From the NCBI RefSeq assembly GCF_013284035.1, contig NZ_CP054141.1, forward strand, positions 2,728,001-2,792,000: DNA of 64,000 nucleotides, written 5' to 3'. Position numbers and translations under genes: made by a program. Source of the stretch: Flavobacterium sp. M31R6 (GTDB lineage Bacteria; Bacteroidota; Bacteroidia; Flavobacteriales; Flavobacteriaceae). The notes under the pieces were generated by a model. It made no database searches. It was not told where the DNA came from and saw only the letters and a list, made by a program, of their open reading frames with translations. The stretch's first letter is position 1. Every line of letters starts with the position of its first letter. Below, piece after piece: positions 8,275-17,836 of this stretch.

Positions 8275-9960
8275 CTAAAACCCTGCAGCCTTATCATCAC
8301 CTCTGTAATCAGCACCTCCTTCAATTTTGCCATCAGGGAGAACCAAAATGGCATCTACTTTTCCAATTACAGGCGTTGTTTTTTCATTGATGATATATCC
8401 TTTGGCTTTTAATTTTTCAAAAGTCTTTGTGTCGAAAGTATTGGGCTCAAATGTAATGACATCCGGCAACCATTGATGATGAAATCTTGGAGCGTTTACT
8501 GCTTCTTGCATGCCTAAATGGTATTCATAAACATTCAGAATCGTTTGCAAAACCGAAGTAATAATGGTAGATCCTCCAGGGGAACCAACGACCATAAACA
8601 ATTTACCGTCTTTTTCTACAATTGTGGGTGTCATGGAACTCAGCATTCTTTTTTGCGGAGCTATGCTATTGGCTTCATTTCCGACCAATCCAAACATATT
8701 TGGTTCGCCAGGTTTGGCACTGAAATCATCCATTTCATTATTTAAAAAAAAGCCCAACTCATCACAATAATACTTTGAACCATAACCGTCGTTTAAAGTT
8801 GTTGTTGCCGCGACTGCATTCCCAAATTGATCTACGATAGAGTAGTGGGTAGTCTCGGTGCTTTCATTATAAGTTACTTTTCCTTCCTTAATTTCAGATG
8901 ATAAAGTAGCTTTATTTACATTAAAACTAGACATTCTTTGTTTTAAATAAGCATCAGCCATTAACGCTTTCAAAGGAATTTTTACAAAATCGGGATCACC
9001 AAGAAAATAACTTCTGTCTGCATAGGCACGGCGCTCGGCTTCTACAGTTAATTGAATCGATTCATCTGAATTGTGTCCCATTTTGGATAAGTCATAAGGC
9101 TCAATCATTTTTAAAATCTGTGCCAGACAAATACCACCACTGCTTGGAGGTGCCATCGAAATTATTTTTAAATCTTTATATGCAAAAGATAGGGGAGTTC
9201 TCCATTTGGCTTCATATTTAGCCAAATCTTTCATCGTAATAATTCCGCCTTTTTCTTTAAGGTATTTGACCAAAATTTTTGCGGTTTGGCCTTTATAAAA
9301 CTCATTTCGCCCATTTTGGGAAATTCTTCTCAAAGTGGATGCCAAGGCTGGATATTTTATGGTGTCATTTTCTTTGTATAAAGTAGAATATAATGAACTT
9401 GTTCCGTTTATTTTAACCAGTTCATCATGATAATCACTCAAACGGTTTGCTTGTTTTTTAGTAACAATAACTCCTCTTTTGGCTAAAGCAATAACGGGTT
9501 TCAAAATTTCGGACATTGGCATTGAACCAAATTTTTTATGAACAGCAAAAACACCTGCTATAGTTCCAGGAACTCCAATAGCAAGCGGACTTTCGGTACT
9601 TTTTCCTTTAATTACTTTACCATCTTTGTCCAGAAACATATTTTTGGATGCAGCCAAAGGCGCTTTTTCTCTGTAATCTAAAGAACCTACTTCACCATTT
9701 GCTTTTCGAAATACCATAAATCCTCCCCCTCCAAGATTTCCCGCATAAGGATAGGCTACCGCCAAAGCCAATTCGGTGGCGACCATTGCATCAAAGGCAT
9801 TTCCTCCTTTTTGCATAATTTCAGCTCCAATTTTGGAAGCTTCTTCCCGTGCCGAAACGACCATAGCTTTATCAGCAATAAGACCTGTGGTTTTTGTTAT
9901 GCTAGTTTGTGCAAAACTGTTCAAACAGATAAATAGTATAAAAATAGATGCTTTTTTCAT
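8275..9960 (-). CDS. ggt: Gamma-glutamyltransferase (second of tandem pair)
   Basis: 561 aa. A signal peptide (1-17, ending SFAQ) sends it to the periplasm. GGT hydrolyses or transfers the gamma-glutamyl group of glutathione and related peptides; the proenzyme self-cleaves. The nucleophile threonine is T370 in TTHYSIVD, with GNAVAATTTLN following. Substrate-binding blocks PPSSGGICLAQ, NNEMDDFS and GSPGGSTIITSVLQT are intact, so both subunits should form. It follows the upstream paralogue (9974-11659) by 13 nt and is probably co-transcribed with it and the acpH-like gene. The paralogues are the same length with T370 at the same position, so this is a tandem duplication. Confidence 0.95.
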   Translation of the reverse strand: MKKASIFILFICLNSFAQTSITKTTGLIADKAMVVSAREEASKIGAEIMQKGGNAFDAMVATELALAVAYPYAGNLGGGGFMVFRKANGEVGSLDYREKAPLAASKNMFLDKDGKVIKGKSTESPLAIGVPGTIAGVFAVHKKFGSMPMSEILKPVIALAKRGVIVTKKQANRLSDYHDELVKINGTSSLYSTLYKENDTIKYPALASTLRRISQNGRNEFYKGQTAKILVKYLKEKGGIITMKDLAKYEAKWRTPLSFAYKDLKIISMAPPSSGGICLAQILKMIEPYDLSKMGHNSDESIQLTVEAERRAYADRSYFLGDPDFVKIPLKALMADAYLKQRMSSFNVNKATLSSEIKEGKVTYNESTETTHYSIVDQFGNAVAATTTLNDGYGSKYYCDELGFFLNNEMDDFSAKPGEPNMFGLVGNEANSIAPQKRMLSSMTPTIVEKDGKLFMVVGSPGGSTIITSVLQTILNVYEYHLGMQEAVNAPRFHHQWLPDVITFEPNTFDTKTFEKLKAKGYIINEKTTPVIGKVDAILVLPDGKIEGGADYRGDDKAAGF

Positions 9961-9973
9961 TTTCTTAAATCAA

Positions 9974-11659
9974 TTAATATCCAGATGCGTTATTGTCTCC
10001 TCTTTTATCAGCACCGCCTTCTAATTTACCATTTGGAAGCACCAAAATAGCATCAACTTCACCAATAATTTGGTTGTTTTTTTCATTGATGATATAGCCT
10101 TTCTTTTTTAAATCTTCCAATAATGATTTTGAAAAAGAATTTGGTTCAAAAACAATTTCATCAGGCAGCCATTGATGATGAAAACGTGGAGCATTGACGG
10201 CTTCTTGCATGCTCAAGTCAAATTCGTAAACATTCAAAATAGTTTGTAAAACCGAAGTTATGATAGTTGATCCTCCTGGAGTTCCAACGACCATAAAAAG
10301 TTTTCCGTTTTTCTCAACAATAGTTGGAGACATAGAACTCAACATTCTTTTTTCGGGAGCAATGCTATTGGCTTCAGTTCCTGTCAGACCATATAAATTG
10401 GGTACTCCGGGTTTTGCACTAAAATCATCCATTTGATTGTTTAGAAAGAAACCCAATTCATCACAATAGATTTTAGAACCATAATTATCATTTAAAGTTG
10501 TCGTTACCGAAACCGCATTTCCCTTAGCATCAATTATTGAATAATGGGTTGTCTGCTTACTTTCATAACCTTGAATTGTACCGTGAGCAACATCTGAAGA
10601 TTTTGTGGCTTTATCAAATGAAAAATTGCTCATTCTCTTTTTTAAATAGGTAGAGTCTTGAAGTTCTTTCATTGGAAGTTTTACAAAATCAGGATCGCCT
10701 AAGAAATAATTTCTGTCGGCATAAGCTCTTCTTTCAGCCTCGGTAATTACCTGAATCGACTTCATACTATTATGACCCATTTCGGCAAGATCATACGGCT
10801 CAATCATTTTCATAATTTGATTCAAACAAATACCGCCACTGCTAGGAGGAGACATTGAAGTTATTTTTAAATCCTTATATTTAAAAGTGATTGGGGTTCT
10901 CCATTTTGCTTGATATTTAGCCAAATCATCAAGACTAAAAAGGCCTCCTTTTTTTGCCATAAAAGCTACTAGTTTTCGTCCAGTTTCACCTTTGTAAAAT
11001 TCATCTTGACCATTTTTTGAAATTCGTTTCAACGTTTCAGCCAAAGCCAAATATTTAATGGTATCTCCAACTTTATATACTTTCGAAAATAAACTATTTG
11101 GGCCGTTTGCTTTTATAAACGAAGCTCTGTAATCTGTCAAACTTTGTGCTTGAAATTGGGTAACCACAACGCCTCTTTCTGCCAAAGCAATTACAGGCTT
11201 TAAAATTTCGCTAATAGGTAAAGAACCATATTTTCTATGTACTTCAAATACCCCTGCAATTGTTCCTGGAATTCCGGAAGCTAAAGCTGTTTCGGTACTT
11301 TTACCCTCAATAACGTTTCCTTTTTCATCGAGATACATATCTTTTGATGCTGACAAAGGTGCTTTTTCTCTGTAATCTAGAGCACCCGTCTCACCATTGG
11401 CTTTTCTGAAAACCATAAATCCACCGCCGCCAATATTTCCTGCTTGAGGATGGCTTACGGCCAATGCCAATTCGGTGGCAACCATAGCATCAAAAGCATT
11501 TCCACCTTTCTGCAAAATTTCAACACCAATTTTTGAAGCTTCTTCTCGTGCCGAAACGACCATCGCTTTCGAAGTTACAAGACCTGTTGGCTCAACTATT
11601 TTTTCATTCGATTTGCAACTTAAGAACAGTATTGCAGCTAAGAATATTATTTTTTTCAT
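9974..11659 (-). CDS. ggt: Gamma-glutamyltransferase, lipoprotein form (first of tandem pair)
   Basis: 561 aa paralogue of the next gene. Unlike its neighbour, the N-terminus is a lipoprotein signal with lipobox FLSC (Cys about 16), so it is probably membrane-anchored. Catalytic T370 in TTHYSIID and the blocks PPSSGGICLNQ, NNQMDDFS and GTPGGSTIITS are intact. The ATG overlaps the stop of the upstream acpH-like gene (ATGA, 11656-11659), showing translational coupling. The pair may split work between anchored and soluble periplasmic forms; that is inference from the signal sequences. Confidence 0.95.
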   Translation of the reverse strand: MKKIIFLAAILFLSCKSNEKIVEPTGLVTSKAMVVSAREEASKIGVEILQKGGNAFDAMVATELALAVSHPQAGNIGGGGFMVFRKANGETGALDYREKAPLSASKDMYLDEKGNVIEGKSTETALASGIPGTIAGVFEVHRKYGSLPISEILKPVIALAERGVVVTQFQAQSLTDYRASFIKANGPNSLFSKVYKVGDTIKYLALAETLKRISKNGQDEFYKGETGRKLVAFMAKKGGLFSLDDLAKYQAKWRTPITFKYKDLKITSMSPPSSGGICLNQIMKMIEPYDLAEMGHNSMKSIQVITEAERRAYADRNYFLGDPDFVKLPMKELQDSTYLKKRMSNFSFDKATKSSDVAHGTIQGYESKQTTHYSIIDAKGNAVSVTTTLNDNYGSKIYCDELGFFLNNQMDDFSAKPGVPNLYGLTGTEANSIAPEKRMLSSMSPTIVEKNGKLFMVVGTPGGSTIITSVLQTILNVYEFDLSMQEAVNAPRFHHQWLPDEIVFEPNSFSKSLLEDLKKKGYIINEKNNQIIGEVDAILVLPNGKLEGGADKRGDNNASGY

Positions 11660-12240
11660 AATGTCATTAATTTTTGTTTTGAATGTATTCTTACGTCTTC
11701 AAAGAATGTGATAAATTCGTGTTCGAACTCGGTATAGAATTCAATTAGTTCAGCAGATGAGAATCGCATTTTAGATTCATTTTTGGTTCGACTGTCCATT
11801 TGTGTCAGAATCCTATTGATTCCTTCTACAGTTTGGTAACTTACCAGCCAGTTGTATTCAATCATATAAGGCATCATTCCTTTGGTTCTTTCAGATAAAA
11901 AATCATGATTGTCTCGTAAAGATTGGTAAAAGCGATTTGTAAAATCAACCAAACTTTCATCGGAATAATTACTCCAGTTTTTTGCCAAAAAGTGATCATA
12001 AAAAACATCGACAATTACGCCTGCGTAATGATGATAGTTTTCGTGTAATCGTTTGGTGCTTTTCCTAAAGACAGGATGAGCATCAGTATAAGTGTCAATA
12101 AAACGATGTAGAATAATTCCTTTTTGTATTTCTGAAGGGTAACTTTCAAACTGTTTCCCTCTAATTCCATCAGCCATAAAATTCCCGATTTTTATCAAAT
12201 CATTGTCTCCAGATAAATAGATGTGAGCTAGGAAGTTCAT
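11656..12240 (-). CDS. acpH: ACP phosphodiesterase-like protein (AcpH/DUF479)
   Basis: 194 aa, the family length. It begins MNFLAHIYLSGD and has GNFMADGIRGK, LHRFIDTYTDAHP and YHHYAGVIVDVFYDHFLAKNW, which carry the His/Asp metal-binding residues of the HD-like ACP hydrolase family. AcpH removes 4'-phosphopantetheine from acyl carrier protein. It is first in an operon with two ggt genes and overlaps the next gene by 4 nt. No functional link to GGT is obvious. Gene symbol assigned by family, not by proof. Confidence 0.85.
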   Translation of the reverse strand: MNFLAHIYLSGDNDLIKIGNFMADGIRGKQFESYPSEIQKGIILHRFIDTYTDAHPVFRKSTKRLHENYHHYAGVIVDVFYDHFLAKNWSNYSDESLVDFTNRFYQSLRDNHDFLSERTKGMMPYMIEYNWLVSYQTVEGINRILTQMDSRTKNESKMRFSSAELIEFYTEFEHEFITFFEDVRIHSKQKLMTL

Positions 12241-12257
12241 TTTTATTGAGTTGCTAA

Positions 12258-12432
12258 GGTTCTTAGAAGCTGAGATTCTGAGTTCTCTTTTGTAAATGTA
12301 TAAACTTTTAAATTATTTAATTCAAAAATTAAACTTTCAATAAAAAGTTTGATTTTTTCTCATAGAAATTCAGAGTTCAAGAATCTAATATTATAAAAAC
12401 TTAGAAACTTAGTGTCTCAGAAACTCAGTAAC
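12258..12432. repeat. CTTAGAAACTTAG-type intergenic repeat, inverted halves
   Basis: The gap between acpH and glmM (divergent) holds two stretches of degenerate 8-9 base words. The left is GTTGCTAAGGTTCTTAGAAG and onward (about 12251-12290). The right is AAAACTTAGAAACTTAGTG and onward (about 12396-12432). They are partly complementary, so the region can fold. Similar words appear at 31327-31345 and weakly at 15747-15765. Confidence 0.5.
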
Positions 12433-12437
12433 TTTTT

Positions 12438-12445
12438 TATATTTG
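12438..12445 (+). promoter_or_regulatory. glmM promoter -7 box
   Basis: TATATTTG matches TAnnTTTG and lies 26 nt before the glmM ATG. No clear -33 element because the CTTAG repeat occupies that position. Confidence 0.5.
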
Positions 12446-12471
12446 TAACAAATAACCATTAATTAAAAAAA

Positions 12472-13860
12472 ATGACTTTAATAAAATCAATATCCGGAAT
12501 TCGAGGAACTATAGGAGGGAAAGTAGGAGATAATTTAACTCCAGTTGATGCTGTAAAATTTGCATCTGCTTATGGAACTTGGCTTAAAAATTATTCCAAA
12601 AAAGATAAACTAACAGTTGTAGTTGGTCGTGATGCCCGTATTTCGGGGCCTATGATTCATAATTTGGTTATCAATACACTTATAGGATTAGGAATTGATG
12701 TAATAGATTTAGGTCTGTCTACTACGCCAACAGTTGAAATTGCTGTTCCATTGGAAAAAGCAGATGGTGGAATCATTTTGACAGCTTCTCACAATCCAAA
12801 ACAATGGAATGCATTGAAATTGCTGAATGAGAAAGGGGAATTCTTAAGTGGTGCTGCAGGAGAAAAAATCCTTGAGATTGCCGAAGCCGAAGCTTTTGAC
12901 TTTGCAGATGTGGACAGTTTAGGCGAAATTACTGTAAATGATGCCTATATGGATATCCATATCGATGAAGTATTGAACTTGCCATTGGTGGATGTTGAAG
13001 CTGTAAAAGCTGCTAAATTTAAAGTGGTTGTGGATGGCGTGAATTCTTCAGGAGGAATTATTATTCCAAAATTATTAGAATTAATGGGTGTTGAAGTAGT
13101 AAAATTATACTGTGAGCCCAACGGACATTTTCCTCACAATCCAGAACCTTTAAAAGAACACTTAACAGATATTTCGGAGTTGGTGGTAAAGGAAAAAGCA
13201 CACTTGGGAGTAGTCGTTGATCCAGATGTAGATCGTTTGGCATTTATTTGTGAAGACGGTGAAATGTTTGGTGAAGAATATACTTTGGTGGCTTGTGCCG
13301 ATTATGTTTTGAGTAAAACTCCAGGAAATACGGTTTCGAATATGTCATCTTCTCGTGCACTGCGTGATGTGACCAACAAACACAACGGAAGCTACGAAGC
13401 CAGCGCAGTAGGTGAGGTGAATGTCGTGGAATTGATGAAGAAAAACAATGCGATTATTGGGGGCGAAGGTAATGGTGGAATCATTTACCCAGAATCACAC
13501 TATGGGCGTGACAGTATGGTAGGTGTAGCTTTATTCCTGACTCATTTGGCGAACAAAAAAATGTCAGTTTCGGCATTGAGAGCTTCATATCCAGAATATT
13601 ATATGAGCAAAAACAAAATTGAGCTGACTCCACAAATTGATGTAGATGCGATTCTTGTGGCGATGACAGAAAAATACAAAAATGAAGATATTACCACAAT
13701 TGATGGGGTCAAAATTGACTTTGCCGATAATTGGGTGCATTTAAGAAAATCAAACACCGAACCGATTATTCGTATTTATACCGAGGCGTCCAGTCAGAAA
13801 TTGGCAGATGATTTGGCCTTGCGAATTATCGATGAAATAAAAGCAATAGCTGGAATATAA
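12472..13860 (+). CDS. glmM: Phosphoglucosamine mutase / phosphohexomutase
   Basis: 462 aa alpha-D-phosphohexomutase. Active-site phosphoserine motif TASHNP (S106), metal-binding loop DPDVDR, sugar loop GEGNGG, and the C-terminal phosphate-binding SNTEPIIRIYTEA. GlmM converts glucosamine-6-P to glucosamine-1-P for UDP-GlcNAc (peptidoglycan and LPS). In Bacteroidota the same enzyme type is also called phosphomannomutase, so substrate choice is not proven. The gene is followed by a clean terminator (13866-13893) and tRNA-Pro on the other strand. Confidence 0.9.
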   Translation: MTLIKSISGIRGTIGGKVGDNLTPVDAVKFASAYGTWLKNYSKKDKLTVVVGRDARISGPMIHNLVINTLIGLGIDVIDLGLSTTPTVEIAVPLEKADGGIILTASHNPKQWNALKLLNEKGEFLSGAAGEKILEIAEAEAFDFADVDSLGEITVNDAYMDIHIDEVLNLPLVDVEAVKAAKFKVVVDGVNSSGGIIIPKLLELMGVEVVKLYCEPNGHFPHNPEPLKEHLTDISELVVKEKAHLGVVVDPDVDRLAFICEDGEMFGEEYTLVACADYVLSKTPGNTVSNMSSSRALRDVTNKHNGSYEASAVGEVNVVELMKKNNAIIGGEGNGGIIYPESHYGRDSMVGVALFLTHLANKKMSVSALRASYPEYYMSKNKIELTPQIDVDAILVAMTEKYKNEDITTIDGVKIDFADNWVHLRKSNTEPIIRIYTEASSQKLADDLALRIIDEIKAIAGI

Positions 13861-13865
13861 AAACT

Positions 13866-13893
13866 AAAAACCGACTCGTAAGTCGGTTTTTTT
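13866..13893 (+). terminator. glmM rho-independent terminator
   Basis: AAAAACCGACT-cgta-AGTCGGTTTTT followed by further Ts, starting 6 nt after the stop. Confidence 0.9.
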
Positions 13894-13901
13894 ATGCCTT
13901 G

Positions 13902-13975
13902 TCGGGATGACTGGATTCGAACCAGCGACCCCTAGCACCCCATGCTAGTACGCTACCTGGCTGCGCTACATCCCG
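13902..13975 (-). tRNA. tRNA-Pro (anticodon GGG)
   Basis: 74-nt cloverleaf on the minus strand. Acceptor CGGGATG pairs with CATCCCG plus discriminator A. The anticodon stem is CTAGC/GCTAG with loop ATGGGGT, giving anticodon GGG. The T arm contains GGTTCGAATCC. CCA is not encoded. Confidence 0.95.
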
Positions 13976-14226
13976 GGTATCTTCGATTGCAAATATATTT
14001 TTTTATCGAAAAAAAAGAAAATTATAATTCGGATTGTTTGCAATCATAATTAAGTTTTATTACTAGAATATCCAATATTTAATGTACGAATTTTCAAGAT
14101 CATATTTTGTATTATTCCTAAAATTAGTGACTTATACAAGTTGAAAATGATAATAGTTTGCTTTTACACTTGAAATACTTTCAAAAATGAAAAGATTGGA
14201 ATGTTTATATTTTAATCAAAAAACAA

Positions 14227-14234
14227 TATATTTG
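14227..14234 (+). promoter_or_regulatory. Promoter -7 box of the PLP enzyme gene
   Basis: TATATTTG 19 nt before the ATG at 14253 matches TAnnTTTG, with a TTT about 20 nt upstream as a weak -33. The rest of the 13976-14252 gap is featureless AT-rich DNA. Confidence 0.5.
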
Positions 14235-14252
14235 GTGCCAAATTAAAATGAA

Positions 14253-15740
14253 ATGGCTTCAATTAAAGTAACAACTCAACTAGAACAATATTTTCAACAA
14301 TTTCGAGATAATATTATTGGAATTAACCAAGAATTTGAATCTCCCTATGGGGCTCAAAAAATTATCTATACAGATTGGACGGCCAGTGGTCGTTTGTATC
14401 GTCCGATCGAAGAAAAGTTGATGAATGAGTTTGGACCTTTTGTTGCCAATACCCATACCGAAACTACCGTTTCAGGTACAGCAATGACCAAATCGTACCA
14501 CCATGCCCGTAACATTATTAAGCGTCATGTAAATGCTAATTCAGACGATGTTTTGATAACGGATGGAACCGGAATGACTGGTGTAGTAAATAAATTTCAA
14601 CGGATATTAGGTTTAAAAGTACCGGAGAATCTAAAAGATTATATCAATATTCCAGCCGAAAAAAAACCAATTGTTTTTATTTCGCACATGGAACATCACT
14701 CCAACCAAACTTCCTGGCTTGAAACGATTGCAGATGTTGAAGTTATTCCTTCCTGTGAGGAAGGGCTTTTTAGTATCGCTAATCTTGCTATTTTATTAGA
14801 TAAATACAAAGACAGAACATACAAAATTGCCTCTATAACTTCATGTTCTAATGTAACCGGAATTAAAACGCCTTACCATGAAGCTGCTAAACTAATGCAT
14901 CAGCACAACGGAGTTTGTTTTGTGGATTTTGCCTGTTCTGGTCCTTATGTAAAAATAGATATGCATCCAGAAGATTCTGAATCATATTTGGACGCTATTT
15001 TCTTTTCTCCTCACAAATTTTTGGGTGGACCGGGAACTTCTGGAGTTTTGGTTTTTAATAAAAAATTATACCATAATATGGTACCTGATTGTCCAGGTGG
15101 AGGAACTGTTTCTTGGACAAACCCTTGGGGTGAACATAAATACATTGACAATATAGAAGATAGGGAAGACGGTGGTACTCCAGGATTTCTTCAAGTGATC
15201 AAAACGGCTTTGGCTATTCAATTGAAAGAGCAAATGGGAATTGAAAATATTCTCAAACGCGAACACGAAATTGTGGAGTATGTTTTTGGCTCATTGGGAA
15301 ATATTCCAAATATCAAGATTCTTGCAGGACAACATCACGATAGGTTGGGAGTAATTTCATTTTTTATAGAAGATTTGCACTTTAATTTAGGTGTAAAACT
15401 ATTGAACGATAAATTCGGAATCCAAACTCGTGGCGGTTGTAGTTGTGCTGGAACTTATGGCCACTTCTTGTTGCACGTGGACCAAGAAGCTTCAAACAAA
15501 CTGATTGATGAAATTAGTTTGGGAGATTTAATCAGAAAGCCAGGTTGGATCAGGATGTCAATACATCCAACAACCACTACGGCCGAAATTGAATATGTTT
15601 GCAACAGCATTAAATCTCTTGCCGAAAATCATAAAAATTGGGCATTGGATTATGATTATAATAAAGACACCAATGAGTTCTTACACAAAAACGCTCATGC
15701 AATTGAAGATACACTAGTTCATGATTGGTTTTCTTTATAA
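14253..15740 (+). CDS. Class V aminotransferase / cysteine-desulfurase-like PLP enzyme
   Basis: 495 aa, longer than SufS/CsdA (about 400). Fold type I PLP motifs: TDWTASGRLYRP at the N-terminus, TDGTGMTGVVNK cofactor loop, SHMEHHSNQTSW, FVDFACSGPYV (Asp that contacts PLP nitrogen) and SPHKFLGGPGTSG with Schiff-base K255. GGCSCAGTYGHFLL near the C-terminus has cysteines in the place of the SufS catalytic-cysteine loop. Family members remove sulfur or selenium from cysteine or act as kynureninase-like enzymes. No suf genes lie nearby, so the substrate is open. Confidence 0.85.
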   Translation: MASIKVTTQLEQYFQQFRDNIIGINQEFESPYGAQKIIYTDWTASGRLYRPIEEKLMNEFGPFVANTHTETTVSGTAMTKSYHHARNIIKRHVNANSDDVLITDGTGMTGVVNKFQRILGLKVPENLKDYINIPAEKKPIVFISHMEHHSNQTSWLETIADVEVIPSCEEGLFSIANLAILLDKYKDRTYKIASITSCSNVTGIKTPYHEAAKLMHQHNGVCFVDFACSGPYVKIDMHPEDSESYLDAIFFSPHKFLGGPGTSGVLVFNKKLYHNMVPDCPGGGTVSWTNPWGEHKYIDNIEDREDGGTPGFLQVIKTALAIQLKEQMGIENILKREHEIVEYVFGSLGNIPNIKILAGQHHDRLGVISFFIEDLHFNLGVKLLNDKFGIQTRGGCSCAGTYGHFLLHVDQEASNKLIDEISLGDLIRKPGWIRMSIHPTTTTAEIEYVCNSIKSLAENHKNWALDYDYNKDTNEFLHKNAHAIEDTLVHDWFSL

Positions 15741-15780
15741 GAAGCCAAGAAACTAAGATAATAAGATTCTACGTTTAAAA

Positions 15781-15827
15781 AAAAAATCACTTAATCAAAA
15801 CAGCTTGTCTTGAATAAGTGATTTTTT
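15781..15827. terminator. Bidirectional terminator between convergent genes
   Basis: 13-bp arms AAAAAATCACTTA (15781-15793) and TAAGTGATTTTTT (15815-15827). It serves the PLP enzyme gene and possibly the acyltransferase on the other strand. Confidence 0.85.
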
Positions 15828-15870
15828 ATTGAATCAAATTCCTGAAATCTTAATTCTAAAATCTTCAGTC

Positions 15871-16749
15871 TTAAATCTTATCTCTTCTGTACTTCCATCT
15901 CTTATGTGTCCATAAATAGAATTCTGGGGCTTCGTAGATTTGTTTTTCCAAAAGCTTCAAATACTGGTCAGTGAGTTCAAAGTTTGGAACCTCTTTAGGA
16001 TTATCAGAAAGAATTTCAAGGGTCGCTTCGTAATGACCTCGTGATACTTTTTTGGTATTGAGATAAACCAGATTCATATTGTATCTTTTGGATAACATTT
16101 CGGCGCCTACATGAACAGGAACTTCAATTCCCATAAATTTTGACCAATGCATCGCCCCTTTTGCTTTAGGTGATTGGTCACTGGCAAAACCATACAAAGC
16201 CAATATGTTATTTTTATTATTATTTATAATCGTCGGGACCGTCTGTTTGGTCGTGATTAATTTGGCATTAAATCTGGAGCGAATCTTACGGACTAATTTG
16301 TCAAAATAGGGATTTTTTAATTGTTTGTAAATTCCGTACCCTACAAAATCCGAATAATAATTCATTGATATAATCCATTCGTAACTGGCATAATGCGAAC
16401 AGATAACAGCTACACTTTTTCCCTGTTTTTCAAGTTCTTTATAAACTTCAATGTTTTTAAAAACAAATCTTTTGCAAATTTCTTCTTTCGAAATATTCAT
16501 TGTTTTTATCATTTCAAGGAACATATCGCACATATGATGGTAGAATTTTTTTTCTACAATCAATCGTTCTTGGTCAGATAAATGGGGTAATGCCAGGATA
16601 AGGTTTTCACGAACCGTTTTTTTACGATATCGAATAACTCGGTATACGATGAAATAAACAAAATCAGAAAATAAATATAATAGTCGAAAGGGAAGCATCG
16701 AAATTACCCAAATTACTGGATAGGCTACTAAATATATGAGGTATTGCAT
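15871..16749 (-). CDS. LpxL/HtrB-like lysophospholipid acyltransferase (tandem copy 2)
   Basis: 292 aa. An N-terminal membrane helix (about 3-40) is followed by the acyltransferase motif H-x4-E in CSHYASYEW, then FASDQSPKAKG and FMGIEVPVHVGAEMLSKRYN typical of the lipid A acyltransferase family. Such enzymes add secondary acyl chains to lipid A at the inner membrane. The neighbour at 16841-17716 is a close paralogue (nearly the same length, most motifs identical). A TATATTTG box at 16766-16773 in the 91-nt gap suggests each copy has its own promoter. Confidence 0.9.
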   Translation of the reverse strand: MQYLIYLVAYPVIWVISMLPFRLLYLFSDFVYFIVYRVIRYRKKTVRENLILALPHLSDQERLIVEKKFYHHMCDMFLEMIKTMNISKEEICKRFVFKNIEVYKELEKQGKSVAVICSHYASYEWIISMNYYSDFVGYGIYKQLKNPYFDKLVRKIRSRFNAKLITTKQTVPTIINNNKNNILALYGFASDQSPKAKGAMHWSKFMGIEVPVHVGAEMLSKRYNMNLVYLNTKKVSRGHYEATLEILSDNPKEVPNFELTDQYLKLLEKQIYEAPEFYLWTHKRWKYRRDKI

Positions 16750-16765
16750 TTATTAAAATTTAATG

Positions 16766-16773
16766 CAAATATA
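16766..16773 (-). promoter_or_regulatory. Promoter -7 box of acyltransferase copy 2
   Basis: TATATTTG on the minus strand, 16 nt before the ATG. Confidence 0.5.
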
Positions 16774-16840
16774 ATTAAATAATCTTTTTCAGAATTGTTT
16801 GAAATTTGAGAATTACTAATTTTACGCTTTTATTCCATTT

Positions 16841-17716
16841 TTATAGCAATCGTTTATGTTTCCATCTTTTATGAGTCCATAAATAATATTCTGGAGATTC
16901 ATAAATTTGCTCTTCAACTTTTTTCAAAAATAAATCGGTCAATTCATAGCAAGGGACTTCACTTGCGTTTTCTGAAAGCACTTCTAAAGTTGCCTCATAA
17001 TAGCCACGCTTTACTTTTTTTGTTTTAAGAAAAACAACATTCATGTTGTATTTTTTAGCCAGCATTTCAGCGCCTGTATGAACTGGCACCTCAATTCCCA
17101 TAAATTTTGTCCAATGGTGCGCGCTATTTTCTTTTGGAGATTGATCACTCGCAAAACCATAGACTGACAGTTTTTTATTTCTGTTATTCGTTATTATTGT
17201 GGGTATTGTTTCTTTGGTAGTAATCAAAGTTGCATTAAATTTAGAACGAATGGAATGAACTAATTTATCAAAATGGGGATTTTTTATTTGTTTGTAAATT
17301 CCGTAGCCGTGAAATTTTGTGAAGTAGTTCATTGACACAACCCATTCATAACTGGCATAGTGAGCACACATAATGGCTATACTTTTTTTCTGTTTTTCAA
17401 GCTCTGCATAGACTTCAAAATTTGTAAAAACATATCTTTTGCATATTTCTTCTTTGGAAATAGTCATCGTTTTTATCATTTCCAAAAACATATCACACAT
17501 GTGGTGGTAGAATTTTTTTTCTATTACCAATCGTTCTTTATCAGATAAATGGGGTAGGGTTAGCGCTAAATTGTTCCGTACTGTTTTTTTTCTATAACCA
17601 ATAAGTCGATAAACTATTATGTAAACAAAATCTGAAAAAAGATAGAGTAAGCGAAAAGGTAAGATTGAAATACACCATAGAATAGGGTAAACAATTAGGT
17701 AAACAATGTATTTCAT
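16841..17716 (-). CDS. LpxL/HtrB-like lysophospholipid acyltransferase (tandem copy 1)
   Basis: 291 aa paralogue of 15871-16749. Same architecture: membrane helix, H-x4-E motif in CAHYASYEW, FASDQSPKENS, FMGIEVPVHTGAEMLAKKYN and the C-terminal SPEYYLWTHKRWK. Two consecutive copies suggest acylation at two lipid A positions or with two chain types (inference). A TATATTTG box lies 14 nt before the start. Confidence 0.9.
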   Translation of the reverse strand: MKYIVYLIVYPILWCISILPFRLLYLFSDFVYIIVYRLIGYRKKTVRNNLALTLPHLSDKERLVIEKKFYHHMCDMFLEMIKTMTISKEEICKRYVFTNFEVYAELEKQKKSIAIMCAHYASYEWVVSMNYFTKFHGYGIYKQIKNPHFDKLVHSIRSKFNATLITTKETIPTIITNNRNKKLSVYGFASDQSPKENSAHHWTKFMGIEVPVHTGAEMLAKKYNMNVVFLKTKKVKRGYYEATLEVLSENASEVPCYELTDLFLKKVEEQIYESPEYYLWTHKRWKHKRLL

Positions 17717-17730
17717 TTGATATATTTCCC

Positions 17731-17738
17731 CAAATATA
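17731..17738 (-). promoter_or_regulatory. Promoter -7 box of acyltransferase copy 1
   Basis: TATATTTG on the minus strand matches TAnnTTTG. Confidence 0.5.
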
Positions 17739-17836
17739 GTTTTTTAAATTTCATAGGGAAATAGTTTATGATTTCTTTATTAGGACAAATTATAATATTA
17801 AGTAGATTTACACTAAATTTTAAAAACCTACATTTT

